A DNA stretch of 64,000 nucleotides from Mytilus trossulus (taxonomy: Eukaryota; Mollusca; Bivalvia; Mytilida; Mytilidae). Shown here in pieces: positions 20,561-31,069 of the stretch (within the stretch, counting starts at the first letter, position 1; each line of letters opens with the position of its first letter). Made by a program: the position numbers and the translations under genes. The notes under the pieces are model-generated. The model worked only from the letters and a program-made list of their open reading frames with translations. It had not been told where the DNA came from and ran no database searches. The stretch is from NCBI RefSeq assembly GCF_036588685.1, contig NC_086377.1, positions 72,298,283 to 72,362,282 on the forward strand. The letters run 5' to 3'.

Positions 20561-20925
20561 GACTGATTTTGAAATAAATAGGAATTTTTGATGTTACCTC
20601 CTTGTGATGTAGAACGTTGCTGATGTTGATTGCATCAATTCCTCTATTGGTAAAGTAAACAGGGAGGAATTTCCTCTTTTCCTCATGTAAAGGTTCCGAT
20701 CTTACTGGTTTAAAGAGACGGAAAAGAGCTACATCACAAATTATACTGACAAGTCTGTATATTGGAGAACATGTATTGGTGCCTCCTTTGTCAAGTGCAT
20801 AATCTCTCAAACATTTTAGAAAATTAACCGGCAGTGAAAAAAGAATAGTTCTAATGTAATGTAACCCTAACGGATGATGTAGATGAGAAAGAAGGTCATC
20901 AAAGCTTCCAGAGGCCGATCTCGAT

Positions 20926-21515
20926 TTTGGAAGACTTTTTTACATTAGGCCGGTGGTAACGTTTTTGTCCATGACTACGTTGGTTTCGTAAAGTAGAATT
21001 AAATAAACTCATTACATTAACATCACTGCAGGCTGGACTTGACAAATTTCCTACTCCTTTAACATTGTCATTGCAACCATATGGCATTGCAGTACCTAGT
21101 TCCCTTATCCAGAAATTTTCTCTATCTTTTCGGAAAGGAGTACTAAGTACTGGACCATTTGTGTGGTGATAAATTTTCTCGATGATGCGTACTTTCATAG
21201 ATAACGAAGGATCATGGTCCGGTTGATTAAAATGGTTATAAAGAACCCTGAATTGGGGATCTTTATTATCAGACCGGTGTTGATTCATCCTTTTACGTAA
21301 AGTTTGTCGAGTTTCACCAACATAGAGTAGTCCACACAAAGTGCATTCGATTCCGTACACTACATTGTCCGTGGAACAGTCCAGAGGGTCGAAAGATTTA
21401 GTATAATAAGTTTTTCCTGTTAAGTTGCTGGTGAAATCAGGAGTCGTGATTAACATATCACATGTCTTACATGTGCTCCTTTTTCCTTTTTTGTGTCTAC
21501 AAGAACTTTAATCAA
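20926..21515 (-). CDS. GIY-YIG endonuclease domain, CCHH type
   Basis: The frame runs from after the TAA near 21515. An N-terminal Cys-rich lead-in (STCKTCDM) is followed by VVYGIECTLCGLLYVGET, where two cysteines sit between the GIY-like and YIG-like strands. The RKRMNQHRSD helix supplies the conserved Arg and His, and HFNQPDH gives the downstream histidines. Together these make the CCHH pattern universal in Penelope endonucleases of animals. A Glu suited to metal binding lies in RENFWIRELG. The frame closes at TGA 20899, but homology moves to another frame at about 20926 through a one-A surplus in an A-run. Confidence 0.85.
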
Positions 21516-21736
21516 CATTTTATTCATATCTCGTAGTGCTCTGGAAACTTATTTATTTTGAATTTGGCCGTTCCCGTAGAGGAAAGAATGTAATATACAT
21601 TGAATTACATAAATATGAAAAGCTGAATAAATTGTAACTGTACAGATCACGGCAAATTTTTTTACAAACTTTACTGAATCTTATAACTAGTTAGACGTAC
21701 TGTAATGTTTGAGAAATCGATGGCTCTTAAAAGGGA
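21516..21736. repeat. Diverged dispersed repeat next to the Penelope element
   Basis: The 21555-21700 region (GGAAAGAATGTAATATACATTGAA, then GTAACTGTACAGATCACG) is related to 16975-17110. It lies on the other side of the Penelope element in the same orientation, so it could mark a degenerate terminal repeat. Confidence 0.35.
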
Positions 21737-23103
21737 CTTTTTAGCTCACCTGTCCCAAGTGAGCTTATGCCATCACTTGGCGTCCGTCGTCTGTCGTCGT
21801 AAACTATTTCAAGAATCTTCTCCTCTGAAACTACTGGGCCAAATACTTTCAAACTTTAACTGAATGTTCCTTAGGGTATCTAATTTATAAATTGTATCCG
21901 AAGTTTTGATCTATCAACAAACATGGTCGCCATTGCTAAAAATAGAACATAGGGGTCAAATGCAGTTTTTGGCTTATAACTCAAAAACCAAAGCATTTAG
22001 AGCAAATCTGACATGGGGTAACATTGTTTATCAGGTCAAGATCTATCTGCCCTGAAATTTTCAGATGAATCGGACAACCGTTGTTGGGTTGCTGCCCCTG
22101 AATTGGTAATTTTAAGGAAATTTTGCTGTTTTGGTTATTATCTTGAATATTATTATAGATAGAGATAAACTGTAAACAGGAATAATGTTCAGCAAAGTAA
22201 GATTTACAAAAAAGTCAAATGACGGAAATGGTCAGTTGACCCCTTTAGGAGTTGTTGCCCTTTATAGTCAATCTTTAACCATTTTTCGTAAATCTTAAAA
22301 ATCTTTTACAAAATTCTTCTCCTCTGAAACTACTGGGCCAAATACTTCCAAACTTTAACTGAATGTTCCTTAGGGTATCTAGTTTGTAAATTGTATCCGA
22401 AGTTATTATCTATCAACAAACATGGTCACCATTGCTAAAAATAGAACATAGGGGTCAAATGCAGTTTTTGGCTTATAACTCAAAAACCAAAGCATTTAGA
22501 GCAAATCTGACCTGGGGTTATATTATTTATCAGGTCAAGATCTACAATGTATCTGCCCTGAAATTTTCAGATGAATCAGACAACCTGTTGTTGGGTTGCT
22601 GCCCCTGAATTGATAATTTTAAGGAAATTTTGCTGTTTTTGTTTATTATCTTGAATATAATTATAGATAGAAATAAACTGTAAACAGCAATGATGTTCAG
22701 CAAAGTAAGATCTTCAATTAAGTCAATTTGACCAAAATTGTCAATTGACCCCTTAAGGAGTTATTGCCCTTTAAGGACTTTTTTCGCAATTTGTTCATCA
22801 TGTTGACTTACTTTAAAAAAATCTTCTCCTTTGAAACTGCTGTATCAATTTCAGCCAAACTTAGGCTAAATGAGTTTCAGAGTATTTAGTATAAATTTTA
22901 TATTTTATATCCTTGTATGTCAAGAAACATAGCTACTATGGCTAAAATAGAACATAGGAGAAAATGATTATTTTTTTTGGCTTTTGAAGAAAATAGGACG
23001 ATCCAAAAAACATTTAAATAAATTGAAAAGCCAAAATAATCATTGATGAGAGATTTAACCAAAAGAATTAAGGTGAGCGATTCAGGCTCTTGAGAGCCTC
23101 TTG
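21737..23103 (+). repeat. Bivalve AGCTCACCTG repeat element with three ~500-bp internal units
   Basis: Begins TTTTTAGCTCACCTG and ends in a hairpin AGGCTCTTGAGAGCCT. Internal units start CTTCTCCT.TGAAAC at 21817, 22316 and 22823. The first two are close copies (AACATAGGGGTCAAATGCAG, TTTGGCTTATAACTCAAAAA) and the third is diverged. No coding capacity. Partial relatives lie at 24600-24735 (inverted), 35322-35351, 52755-53128, 61734-61800 (inverted) and 62425-62665. I know the family from mussel sequences but not its class. Confidence 0.7.
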
Positions 23104-23239
23104 TTTATATTCCTATCTATGATGGGAACATCGTCACCAGTCTAATCTGGTGACCCACCACCTCCACAATACTAGTTACTTTGTTGATGGTAGAAACCCA
23201 GCTTCCTTTCTTGAGCGTAACTCCGACTGATTCTGGACA

Positions 23240-23920
23240 GGTATGATGTAGTGTCCAAACTACATCTATGTCTGGCCCGATTCCAATTCCTTTGCTTCTG
23301 CTGTTAAAAATACTCTAAAAGAGGTAACCATTTCTTCCTCGCACCAGAAAGTTGATTTGTTTTGGAAAGTATCTCCCCAAATCTTCTCAAATATAAATAT
23401 ATTTATACTTTTTTTTTATTTCAGTTTTTTTTTCCATTTTACTTTGAGACTCGACGGTGCAAGCATCGAATCAATAAATTTATCATCATTTTGGGGCACA
23501 TTTTCAAAAGTTTCAGGCGGATTTAGGGATATTCTTTCGGACTCAAAACCACTTCAAATTTTAACACAAACAAACTTTATTGGAATTGCTTTGGCTACTA
23601 TAAGAAACTATAATTTCAGCCATTGGAGATATTCTAGGTTCAGTTTTTACGATTAAATATAGATTTCGGAAATTTGGCTAGCGAAGATTGCGTCGGACTA
23701 ACAAGATTACCTCTATATTCCAAAAATAAAGTTTATATTTATGTGGACATAGAAAAACATCGGAATTATTTTCAATTTTTCACTACTATTGTTCACGAAT
23801 TTTTCCACGTTTTGGAGAGTTTTGATTGCGAGGAATTACATGGTAATACTTTTTTTACAATAGGATTTTCTCTTCGGGCTATTCCTATAGTTTTTCCTCT
23901 TTCTGTTCGGATTTTGTGAT
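23240..23920 (+). other. Unrecognised coding-like frames, one with an HEFFH motif
   Basis: Two frames are unusually open for this AT content. One runs from about 23240 to the stop at 23654. The second runs from about 23650 to 23919 and contains TIVHEFFHVLE, which fits the HExxH zinc-protease pattern. They sit in different registers, so a frameshift or an intron would be needed to join them. I recognise no domain around the motif and no third zinc ligand. The HExxH match may be chance. The frames end where the oppositely oriented integrase fragment begins. Confidence 0.3.
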
Positions 23921-23924
23921 TATT

Positions 23925-24312
23925 CCACATTTTTTAACGTGTCCAGAGATCTGTAGATCCTTTGCATAAATACTTCACTTTCCATTTCAAGGATGCCTTC
24001 CCTTTCAATAAAAGTGAACAAATCATAATATATATTGGTGAATCCACGATACATATATAGTCAAAGTCTTTCAATTCTTTTGTGATGTGAACACTTTTGC
24101 CCCGTAAGATACTTCCTCTGTAAGGCATGAAAGTGGCCACATCTACATTCCTTGTTCCATGGTCAGTTCTTACTCTTGATGGTAAACCATATTTTTGAAC
24201 AGCTGTTAAGAACGATTGTAGAACTGATGCTGATTTATTGTTTGTTTAAATGGTAAAGAAAACTATAAGCCTACTGAATCCATCAATTCCCCCGTGTACA
24301 ACAAAACGCATT
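23925..24312 (-). pseudogene. Integrase-core fragment (rve-like, uncharacterised animal family)
   Basis: A good acceptor (T-run then CAG) precedes 24312 on the minus strand. The exon reads FVVHGGIDGFSRLIVFFT (first Asp), then [20 protein letters not shown] and [10 protein letters not shown] (second Asp), then ...NVDVATFM. The C-terminal part ([16 protein letters not shown]) is in a second frame. There is a stop at about 24248 and a shift at about 24070. This order matches a retroviral-integrase-like family that is widespread in invertebrate genomes with no standard name. The third acidic residue region is degenerate. Confidence 0.6.
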
Positions 24313-24599
24313 CTGAAAAAAAATGCCTTTTAGTTTATTTCTATTAAATGTTGAGATGCATACTAAGTAAGCTGTAACTAGAAACTCTTTTTTCAGCCTA
24401 TTTTGCTCATCTTGGGTCGATGTGCACATTAAACCAAGGAAAGATGGATTCATGACAAAATTGTGTTTTTGTGATGTTTGTAGATCTTATTTTAGTGAAC
24501 ATTCTTGCTACTTACAATTATCGCCATGATTATTGAACTTGTCAGAGTATTTACAGTGGAAAATATTTTGTAAAAATTTACTACTGTAACAGTTGTTAA
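24313..24599. other. Short spacer without gene
   Basis: No feature recognised. The sequence upstream of the integrase exon acceptor looks intronic. Confidence 0.3.
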
Positions 24600-24735
24600 A
24601 AAATTACCTTAGAGGGCAATTACTCCTTAAAGGGTCAATTGATCATTTTAGTCATGTTGATTTATTAGTTTCAGAAGATTTTTGTAAAAGTGAACGACGG
24701 ACCTTTTGGGCCAGGTGAGCCAAAAAGACTAGTTG
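24600..24735 (-). repeat. Inverted fragment of the AGCTCACCTG repeat
   Basis: Read on the minus strand it starts GGCTCACCTGGCCCAAAAGG and continues into the AAAATCTTCTGAAAC segment, homologous to the first part of the 21737-23103 element. Confidence 0.55.
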
Positions 24736-24795
24736 TCTTCACGAGACAATGGGACGGTAGGACAACAATACGATCCCACTTCTAGAATGGGTATC

Positions 24796-24890
24796 AGTGG
24801 CGGATCCTGATGATCATGAGTTGATGCCCGTTGATTTCCTGCCGGCTCCAGTCATGTTCAAGTGATTCCCTGTTTGAGTAACCGAGTTTT
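24796..24890. repeat. CAGTGGCGGATCC repeat (MITE-like)
   Basis: Starts CAGTGGCGGATCCTGATG and contains CCAGTCATG...AGTGATTCCCT. A relative in the other orientation at about 51905-52085 ends GGATCAGCCACTG. From memory this belongs to a short non-autonomous element. Target duplications were not identifiable. Confidence 0.4.
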
Positions 24891-24907
24891 TCACAGAAAC
24901 CCGCATC

Positions 24908-25020
24908 TGGGTATAACCAGATGCTCCGCAAGGCGCAGCTTTATATGATCAGGGGATGAACCCTGAACAGTTTGGGCAAGTATGGACACAACATTCAAGC
25001 TGGATTCAGCCCTAAATTTG
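24908..25020 (+). repeat. Head segment of the ACCAGATGCTCCGC element
   Basis: ACCAGATGCTCCGCAAGGCG and TGGACACAACATTCAAGCTG match the first ~110 bp of the element at 41345-46700. It is again preceded by TA. The flanking GCATCTGG...CCAGATGC forms an 8-bp palindrome across its left edge. The rest of the element is absent here. Confidence 0.65.
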
Positions 25021-25030
25021 GATTGTGGCT

Positions 25031-25345
25031 CCAATTTAGTCTCTTTAACAAATATCATAGCTAAAGACGGTATTTATACATTTCTATAGTAACAATGTAA
25101 CATACTTGCTATGTCAACACTCCAAGTAAGTCTCTTTAACAAACATCATGGCTAAAGACGGTATTTATACATTTCTATAGTAACAATATAAGATACATGC
25201 TGTGTGAACACTCCATGTTAGTCTGTATCACACAACATCGTGACTAAAGATGGTATTTATAAATTTATATAGAGACTATATAACTTACTTTGTGAAAACT
25301 CAAAGTAAGTCTGTAAAGCAAACCGCATGACTAAAGACGGTATAT
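25031..25345. repeat. ~91-bp tandem repeat, about 3.5 copies
   Basis: Units start at about 25040, 25131, 25222 and 25310. Shared landmarks are GCTAAAGACGGTATTTATAC, TTTCTATAGTAACAAT and ACTCCAAGTAAGTCT. Confidence 0.8.
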
Positions 25346-26286
25346 TCTCTCGGACACAGATGAGAACAAAAGTTATCCTGTCAATGATAAAAAATACGAG
25401 TATAAAATTCAATGTAACTTTTCATGTTATACCGACAGTATTTAACATGAATTGCTAACTTCTATTTTGAAAAGTGTACGTAGTATGTTTTTTTTTCACG
25501 AATCCTTTTGAATATAATAGAATTTAATGCGACTGTCATAAAAGCGATAAGTTTGGCGCTATGGAATTAGGTAGAGTCGACATTTTTTTACATTTGTAAA
25601 TGCCTGTACCAAGTCAGTAATATGACAGTTGTTGTTGTCATTTTATTAGACACTTTTTTAAATTATCCAATGAGGTCAATATTTTCGTGATTTTACTTTT
25701 GACTAATTTATTAGGACACTAACCGGTCCCTTTTTTATTTGCAATTATTCATTCTTTTGGTTGACAAAGACGATATAAACAACACTCTTGTAGACTGAGT
25801 AAAGTGTCCTTGCTTATTCGACGATTCACTGATTCGTGATTGTATTCAAGACAACGAGACCAGTCTATAAAATAAAACACTTGAATGACATTAATATCAA
25901 CAACCTGCTGATGGAGAAAGCACTATATATGAATTGCTATTTGTGGTAACTCGTGTTAATGAATTATTTGTGTAACAATTATAATAAATCTAATTATCTT
26001 CATCTTGCATAAAATATAGATTGATAGACAGCACGAAATTCATTACATAATTGAACTTTTATCTTTTCCATCTAGTTATGTTACAGGTATCAATGATGTT
26101 TGAAACACTAACGAGAAAATTATGACAAAATATAAGTAATCAAAATGAATTATGGAGAAGTTATTAACATAAATGCCTGCAATGCAGAAATAGTGAAGGC
26201 GAGATCGAGACTGCGCAGCATCATTTTTTTTGGAAATGCGTTTAATCATTACTAGTATTCTTTTGAAATGATAGACAGTGCTATTT
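25346..26286. other. Intergenic stretch with an inverted repeat fragment
   Basis: No gene. 25575-25640 is an inverted fragment of the 17335-17590 family (complement of TGACTTGGTACAGGCATTT). The remainder is AT-rich without visible structure. Confidence 0.4.
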
Positions 26287-26640
26287 GTATTTGACTTTGC
26301 TGATATTCGTAAGAAGCATTTCAATGTCAATAATATGTATGATTTATTTAATAAAGTTCCATTTACAGATATTGTTGCTTTTTTAAAAGAAGTTGGAATT
26401 TATTATAAAATATAAAAATGTTATTATATTTAAATCGATTTTAATTTTTATCACGTTATTTTACTGTTGATTTTTATTTGTATATAATCAATTTGCTTTA
26501 GTCAAGAATTTTAGTGTATTGAAGGACTTTTTGTCTTATTTTAAAAATATGCTTTAAATTGTAAAAATGTTCGAATTAGCTCTCGCCGCGATATAGCCTT
26601 TTTGTGCTAATGCGGCGTAAAGCCACCAACAATCAATTTT
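26287..26640 (+). mobile_element. 5'-truncated 3' end of the RNase H LINE
   Basis: The C-terminal coding end (FADIRKKHFNVNNMYDLF, stop TAA at about 26413) and 3' UTR are nearly identical to 46777-47131. It ends with GCGGCGTAAAGCCACCAACAATCAA. This copy keeps TAT (Tyr) where the copy at 46.8 kb has TAA. Severe 5' truncation is typical of LINE insertion. Confidence 0.8.
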
Positions 26641-26644
26641 TCAT

Positions 26645-26812
26645 AAGTAGGGCGAGTTGGCATTACTAAATTCTTCCTGGTTAATAATATATTTATCTAG
26701 ATATTATCGTTTTCTAAGTGGGGCGATTTGGTAATCCAGGTTGGGGCAGTTTATTTTTAAAGTGGGGCGAGTTAGTGAAAAAGTGGGGCTATTTGCTAAT
26801 GGGGCGATTTGT
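26645..26812 (+). repeat. Irregular array of a GTGGGGCGATTTG motif
   Basis: Six copies of a GTGGGGCGAGTTG/GTGGGGCGATTTG-like 13-mer occur within 170 bp with spacers of 10-60 bp, directly after the LINE tail. The spacers are unrelated to each other. Confidence 0.55.
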
Positions 26813-27431
26813 CATGGATTCCCTTATATATGATATATTTTAATGTGGTTTTTGGCTTCTTCATGCATTAACAAGCTCATAGCCATTGTTGAATTAATTG
26901 TTTTCTTTAAAATAGACGACAAAATTGCTCTTACAAAATTTCCATTTGGGAGCCTAGAGCTCGATGGGGGAAATACTCTGCAAATACTGACAGTTGGCAG
27001 GTATGGTCATCAAAAAAGTTGACATGATACTATGTACATTTACCATTATGTTACTTGATGTTCTTGCTATACACACAGTACAGAGACTAGTCAATCTTTG
27101 TGAACTATTTTTTATGGGAGTCATAGAATATGCGTATACAATCAATAATTAAAAATATTTATATTGAAAAGGAAAAGTTCTTATATGTCTAAAGAAGAGG
27201 GAGGAAATATACCAAATGGACAGTCAAACTCATAAATTTAAAGCAAACTGACAAGGCCATGGCTAAAAATGCATTTCATGGCGAGAAAAAATACTGTAAA
27301 CAGTAGACTATAGATATAGGTGAACTAGGTACAAAAGAACTCTAAATCTTAAATTCTACAAACCACATCTGTTCTATGGAAGATAATGATATAACTGGAC
27401 TAGAAATACACACAACCTGTAATTAACTGCA
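26813..27431. other. Intergenic stretch
   Basis: No gene or recognisable repeat. Open frames on the minus strand near 26954-27145 have no coding character. Confidence 0.4.
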
Positions 27432-27872
27432 TTTACAGCGCTTTCGCGCTTTGATTCTTTATAAGTGCACCCAAGGGTGACTTGAGTATAGCAATATGGT
27501 CACTTGGTCTTCTCCTGACCGGCAGTAAACGCTTGCCGAAGTGGGGCTTCCGTTTGTCTGTGCGGATGTATCAAGTTCGCTTTCACGTCCGGTCAGAGGG
27601 CAAACGTTAAATCCGATGCCTCGTATATTGTCACGCTCTTTGCACGTTAGAAACCCTTGTAACAACTCTTAGAGGGGTACTAAGGCGACCTATTGTAATG
27701 TAAAATGTTTTCCCTATGATATACCTTCAGTTTTTAGAGGCAGTCCAAATTTCCCAATACCATCATCCCAGATGGCCTCTATTGTACCAACCTACCTCAG
27801 TACTTGTTCTCGTCCTTAATATGCATGAAATATTTGCCACTGGACGTTAAACAAACCAACAATAGATCAATC
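27432..27872 (+). mobile_element. SINE-like retroposon, longest copy
   Basis: In retroposon orientation it runs from a GCGCTTTCGCGC hairpin (about 27438) through GGTCACTTGG, GCTTGCCGAAGTGGGG and ACGTCCGGTCAGA to the 3' end TTTGCCACTGGACGTTAAAC, then CAACAATAGATCAATC. Other copies lie at 32602-32938 and 57318-57720 on the minus strand. Its 3' end (ACGTTAA.C.ACCAACAATCAATC in the better copies) resembles the LINE end at 26618-26640 and 47098-47131. I do not see clear pol III boxes at the 5' end. Confidence 0.65.
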
Positions 27873-28355
27873 TTCGCAAACACAATTCAACAACTTAGCC
27901 CTTAAATACATGTATACTTTCAATCTTAAAGCAATTCACTGAAGTCATTTCCTGTCTATTAAGGGAGGTTACCACATTTTTATGATGGCAATTTGGAGAA
28001 AAGGAGTTTTTAAATATTTTGGTGTACTCAAATGTAATGATTTGGACCACAGTAGTGAGTAATTAGCTAAGACTATTTAAATTTCCTTTGTATTCTTCTA
28101 CATTTAGTTTAGGAAATAACTATTATTACACAGTAGTACCGACCGTATATATTTATTACACATTTTTCATCGGTACTATACGATGATATTTCATTATCTT
28201 CATAAGCAAAATTCAAACATTAAAGCACTACATATGTTCTTTACAACATAAAACTGTTTAAAATTTAGAGCACTACGAATAATAATTTTAACAAAGACCA
28301 TACATTTTCAAATAAGTGTGAGCACTATGAAATATTACAATTACAGTCACAAACA
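27873..28355. other. Intergenic stretch
   Basis: AT-rich. No open frame or repeat recognised. It lies 3' of the Tigger-like tail. Confidence 0.4.
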
Positions 28356-28803
28356 TTACACAAGAAAACTGTCAATGGCACATTGCTTCTTTTGGCACTT
28401 CTTTTTCACTATAAGGGCTTCTAAATCTGTGATCATTGCCTGTGTTGTTGATAGGATTGAAGTTACTGATGTACTGGCATGAATTCTTCTGATTTCAGCT
28501 AAGGTTTCTTCAAATGTCATTTTCTGTTCTGGTTCTTGTTCACTTTGACCTGATACGTCATCGTCGTCGCTCTCGTGTGTTGACTCTTGTTGGTAGCTGC
28601 TGATGAGTTCTCTTTCCCAGTCGTCTGAATCATCTTCTGTTGGTAGGGAATCGTAGAAGCATGGATCTATGTTGGGTGACAAATTAAGTTGTCTAGCAAG
28701 TTCACTCAGTGGTACGTCTGGGTCAGACGATGGAAAGCCTGCTACTCGAAAGCACTTCTGAATTGTAGATTCTTTTGTGTTGTTCAATGCTCTTGTTACC
28801 CAC
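28356..28803 (-). pseudogene. C-terminal tail of a Tigger/pogo-type transposase
   Basis: A minus-strand frame of about 148 residues starts after an in-frame TAG (about 28804) with WVTRALNN, then KESTIQKCFRVAGFPSSD. It continues with an acidic Ser/Glu-rich region and ends in a basic KKKCQKKQ block. The W-x(n)-TI-x2-CFR-x-AGF motif is the hallmark just after the DDE domain in Tigger/pogo transposases and their domesticated relatives. The DDE and CENP-B-like domains are absent. Confidence 0.55.
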
Positions 28804-28892
28804 TAGATGGCGTCCAGAACATTGATCTCTCTGCAATACTCAGTGATTAATAATACAAAAACAGACAAGATAAATATAATCATTTTAAATTA

Positions 28893-29048
28893 CCTGGCTG
28901 TCATTTTTTTCCACTCGTCTGAACAAACTTGTTTTTCTCTGTCGAATTTCATTCTGTGGATCAGTGTCAGTAACGAAAGTCTGGTATCATTCAATTTCCT
29001 GTCTTCTGCAATAGTGTCTTGAACAATTTCCAAGTCACTTCTGGCCGT
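28893..29048 (-). other. Unrecognised exon-like frame
   Basis: An open minus-strand stretch of about 52 codons reads ARSDLEIVQDTIAEDRKLND and continues with charged helical residues to ...EWKKMTAR. It ends exactly at a consensus donor (CAG then GTAATT near 28893). No start codon is present. The family is not recognised. It may be an internal exon upstream of the Tigger-like tail. Confidence 0.35.
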
Positions 29049-30699
29049 CTAGCCATATATATCATCATTCGTCAGGTCTAAACTAAGTATAAAATTGCAT
29101 GCTTTCGGTGATTTGAACTGACGGAACACAAAAGGATACGCTGATTCAGACATAAGATAAGTACATATGTTTAGATAGTTATTGGAGTTGAATTTTCCGA
29201 ATGATTTTTTTTTATCTTATTTGTAAAGAATAATTTTATTTCATTTGAAAGTTAATCTTGCAATAGTTTGATTCTTAATTCAATGTATCGCGTATTTGGA
29301 TAGCATTTGTACTGAGCAGACTATTATTTAATAGTTACATTTGTTCACACACATATATTAATCATTGAACAGCATCAACATTAAAATGCTTTAATACAGG
29401 CAGTCAGGTGATACATTTGTTTTGATTGTAATGTATGAGCGATATTCTTTAACAGGTGATTACATGTTTGTAGTGTAAGGTGTGTTAATATTTACATGCC
29501 CGCTAATGTTTAATTTGATACACGTACATCTTTTATAAGTCTTTAATTTCGTGTTCGTGTTAATTCAATGACTTACTCAATCAATTCTGCTGCTTTCTTA
29601 CAAAGAGCTCATGATCATACAATGTGTTCGGTGGTATCTGTTCAGTAGCAATTCAACTAATTTTGTTATTTTAGGTATATCACAATTCCTTTTATCGTGT
29701 AACAACACGTGGTTTCATTAAAATATATCTTGCAAATACATTTGAGAAGCGCCTATCTCTACAAGACCACTCCCCCATAATAAATTCAGACGCAGAGGAG
29801 GCAATGAAAGGCATGACCAACCAGGAGAAGGAGCAGATCTAAAATACAACTATGCTGTATAAATCAAGAAAGAATATTGTTTACAGTCTACTAGAAAGTC
29901 ACTATTGATGGACAGGGTGTTACATGGACTTAAATGTAGATGATGTTTTGATATGTTCTGAAACTTTTGATCAGCATATTTTAGAAACTTCTAAATATTA
30001 TGAATTTTATGCTTATTTTCAGTCTTAAACCCATGGTACAATATAGGGCTTAAATCTAGCTCTCCTCTTATCACTTTCCAGTTACATAAATTGTTTGTTT
30101 TAACTGCCCAGTTGACAGCATCTATTAATCTCCTGCTGATAACCATATTATAATTGGGTGAGGCTGTATGTAATTCTATACAGTCAATGGTACATCTGTG
30201 TTGCTAAGCTTGTTTATATTTTTCACATGTTGATTTCTGTACATTAATGTGTAAAACAAAGAAAATGAAAACAAATGGAATTTGTATATGAAGTCTGATA
30301 TGAAGTTCCAGTTATGAAGAAAAAAAGAAAGAAAGAAAGAAATACAGGACTTTTGTAAGTTATTAATAATTATTGACGTTATATGTAAATCAATTAATAT
30401 AAATAAAACATTTAAGATGAATTCTTATACTAAAGAAATCGATCCCCCCCCCCTTTTCGATAATAGTATTCTCCAAAAATATTTTCACTTTGTAAAGGGT
30501 ATTTGTTCTTGACTTTGTAAAACATCAATAGTGGTAGTTTATGCATGCTGCTCTTCTATTTCTATTTTCCACTATTTTTCATTTTGAAGGCAGCAAAAAC
30601 TTGTAATATAGATATAAAACATGAAAATATTCCTAATTTTTCATTGATTGAAAGTAACCTTCGATTTTTGTCGAAAAAAGAGACAGAGTTCTTTCATTG
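29049..30699. other. Intergenic stretch with simple repeats
   Basis: No gene. Contains a (GAAA)n tract at about 30320-30343 and a C10 run at about 30444. The rest is AT-rich. Confidence 0.45.
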
Positions 30700-31062
30700 T
30701 GTCAGCATTGTCGTCGTCGTCAGGGTCGGCCACATATATTCCCTTTATGGTTAAAGTTTTTAAAATTGTAATAACTTTCTTAAACTATCATGGATTTGTA
30801 TCAAACTTGGACTGTATCTTGTTTATGGATGAAAGATAGTATCCTGAAGTAAGTTGTGGGGGAAAAAAATCCTGTTTTCCCGTATTTTACTTGTAAATAG
30901 ACTTAGTTTCTCTGCCAGGAAACATTACATTTACTCTGTAGTAAAGATTTTATTAAAATTTTGATAGCTTTCTTAAACTATCCTGGATTTGTACCAAACT
31001 TTAAGACAGAAGATTTTTTACGACCAAAAGCTAGTATCTAGAGGTAAATTTTGTTTCTTTCA
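30700..31062 (+). repeat. Two diverged ~210-bp units and a probable acceptor
   Basis: AACTTTCTTAAACTATCATGG and a related GCTTTCTTAAACTATCCTGG, each followed by ATTTGTA.CAAACTT, mark two diverged units about 205 bp apart. GTCGTCGTCGTC occurs at about 30712. The stretch ends with TTTCTTTCAG, a good splice acceptor, immediately before the open frame at 31063. Confidence 0.5.
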
Positions 31063-31069
31063 GAGATAG

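Larger units (their letters stand above)
18790..21515 (-). mobile_element. Naiad-like Penelope element (N-terminal GIY-YIG, CxC linker, RT)
   Basis: On the minus strand the order is GIY-YIG endonuclease, linker, RT, the reverse of canonical Penelope. A CxC motif (CDC, about 20430) precedes RT, followed by GHVITGDLNIIQ. The permuted order plus CxC defines the Naiad clade of Penelope-like elements known from many invertebrates. The frame shifts at about 20926 and shifts back at about 20570, and the two changes cancel. The N-terminus is open only to a TAA near 21515, so the element is probably 5'-truncated. Flanking 224-bp and dispersed repeats may include its terminal repeats, but I could not define pseudo-LTRs. 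Confidence 0.85.
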
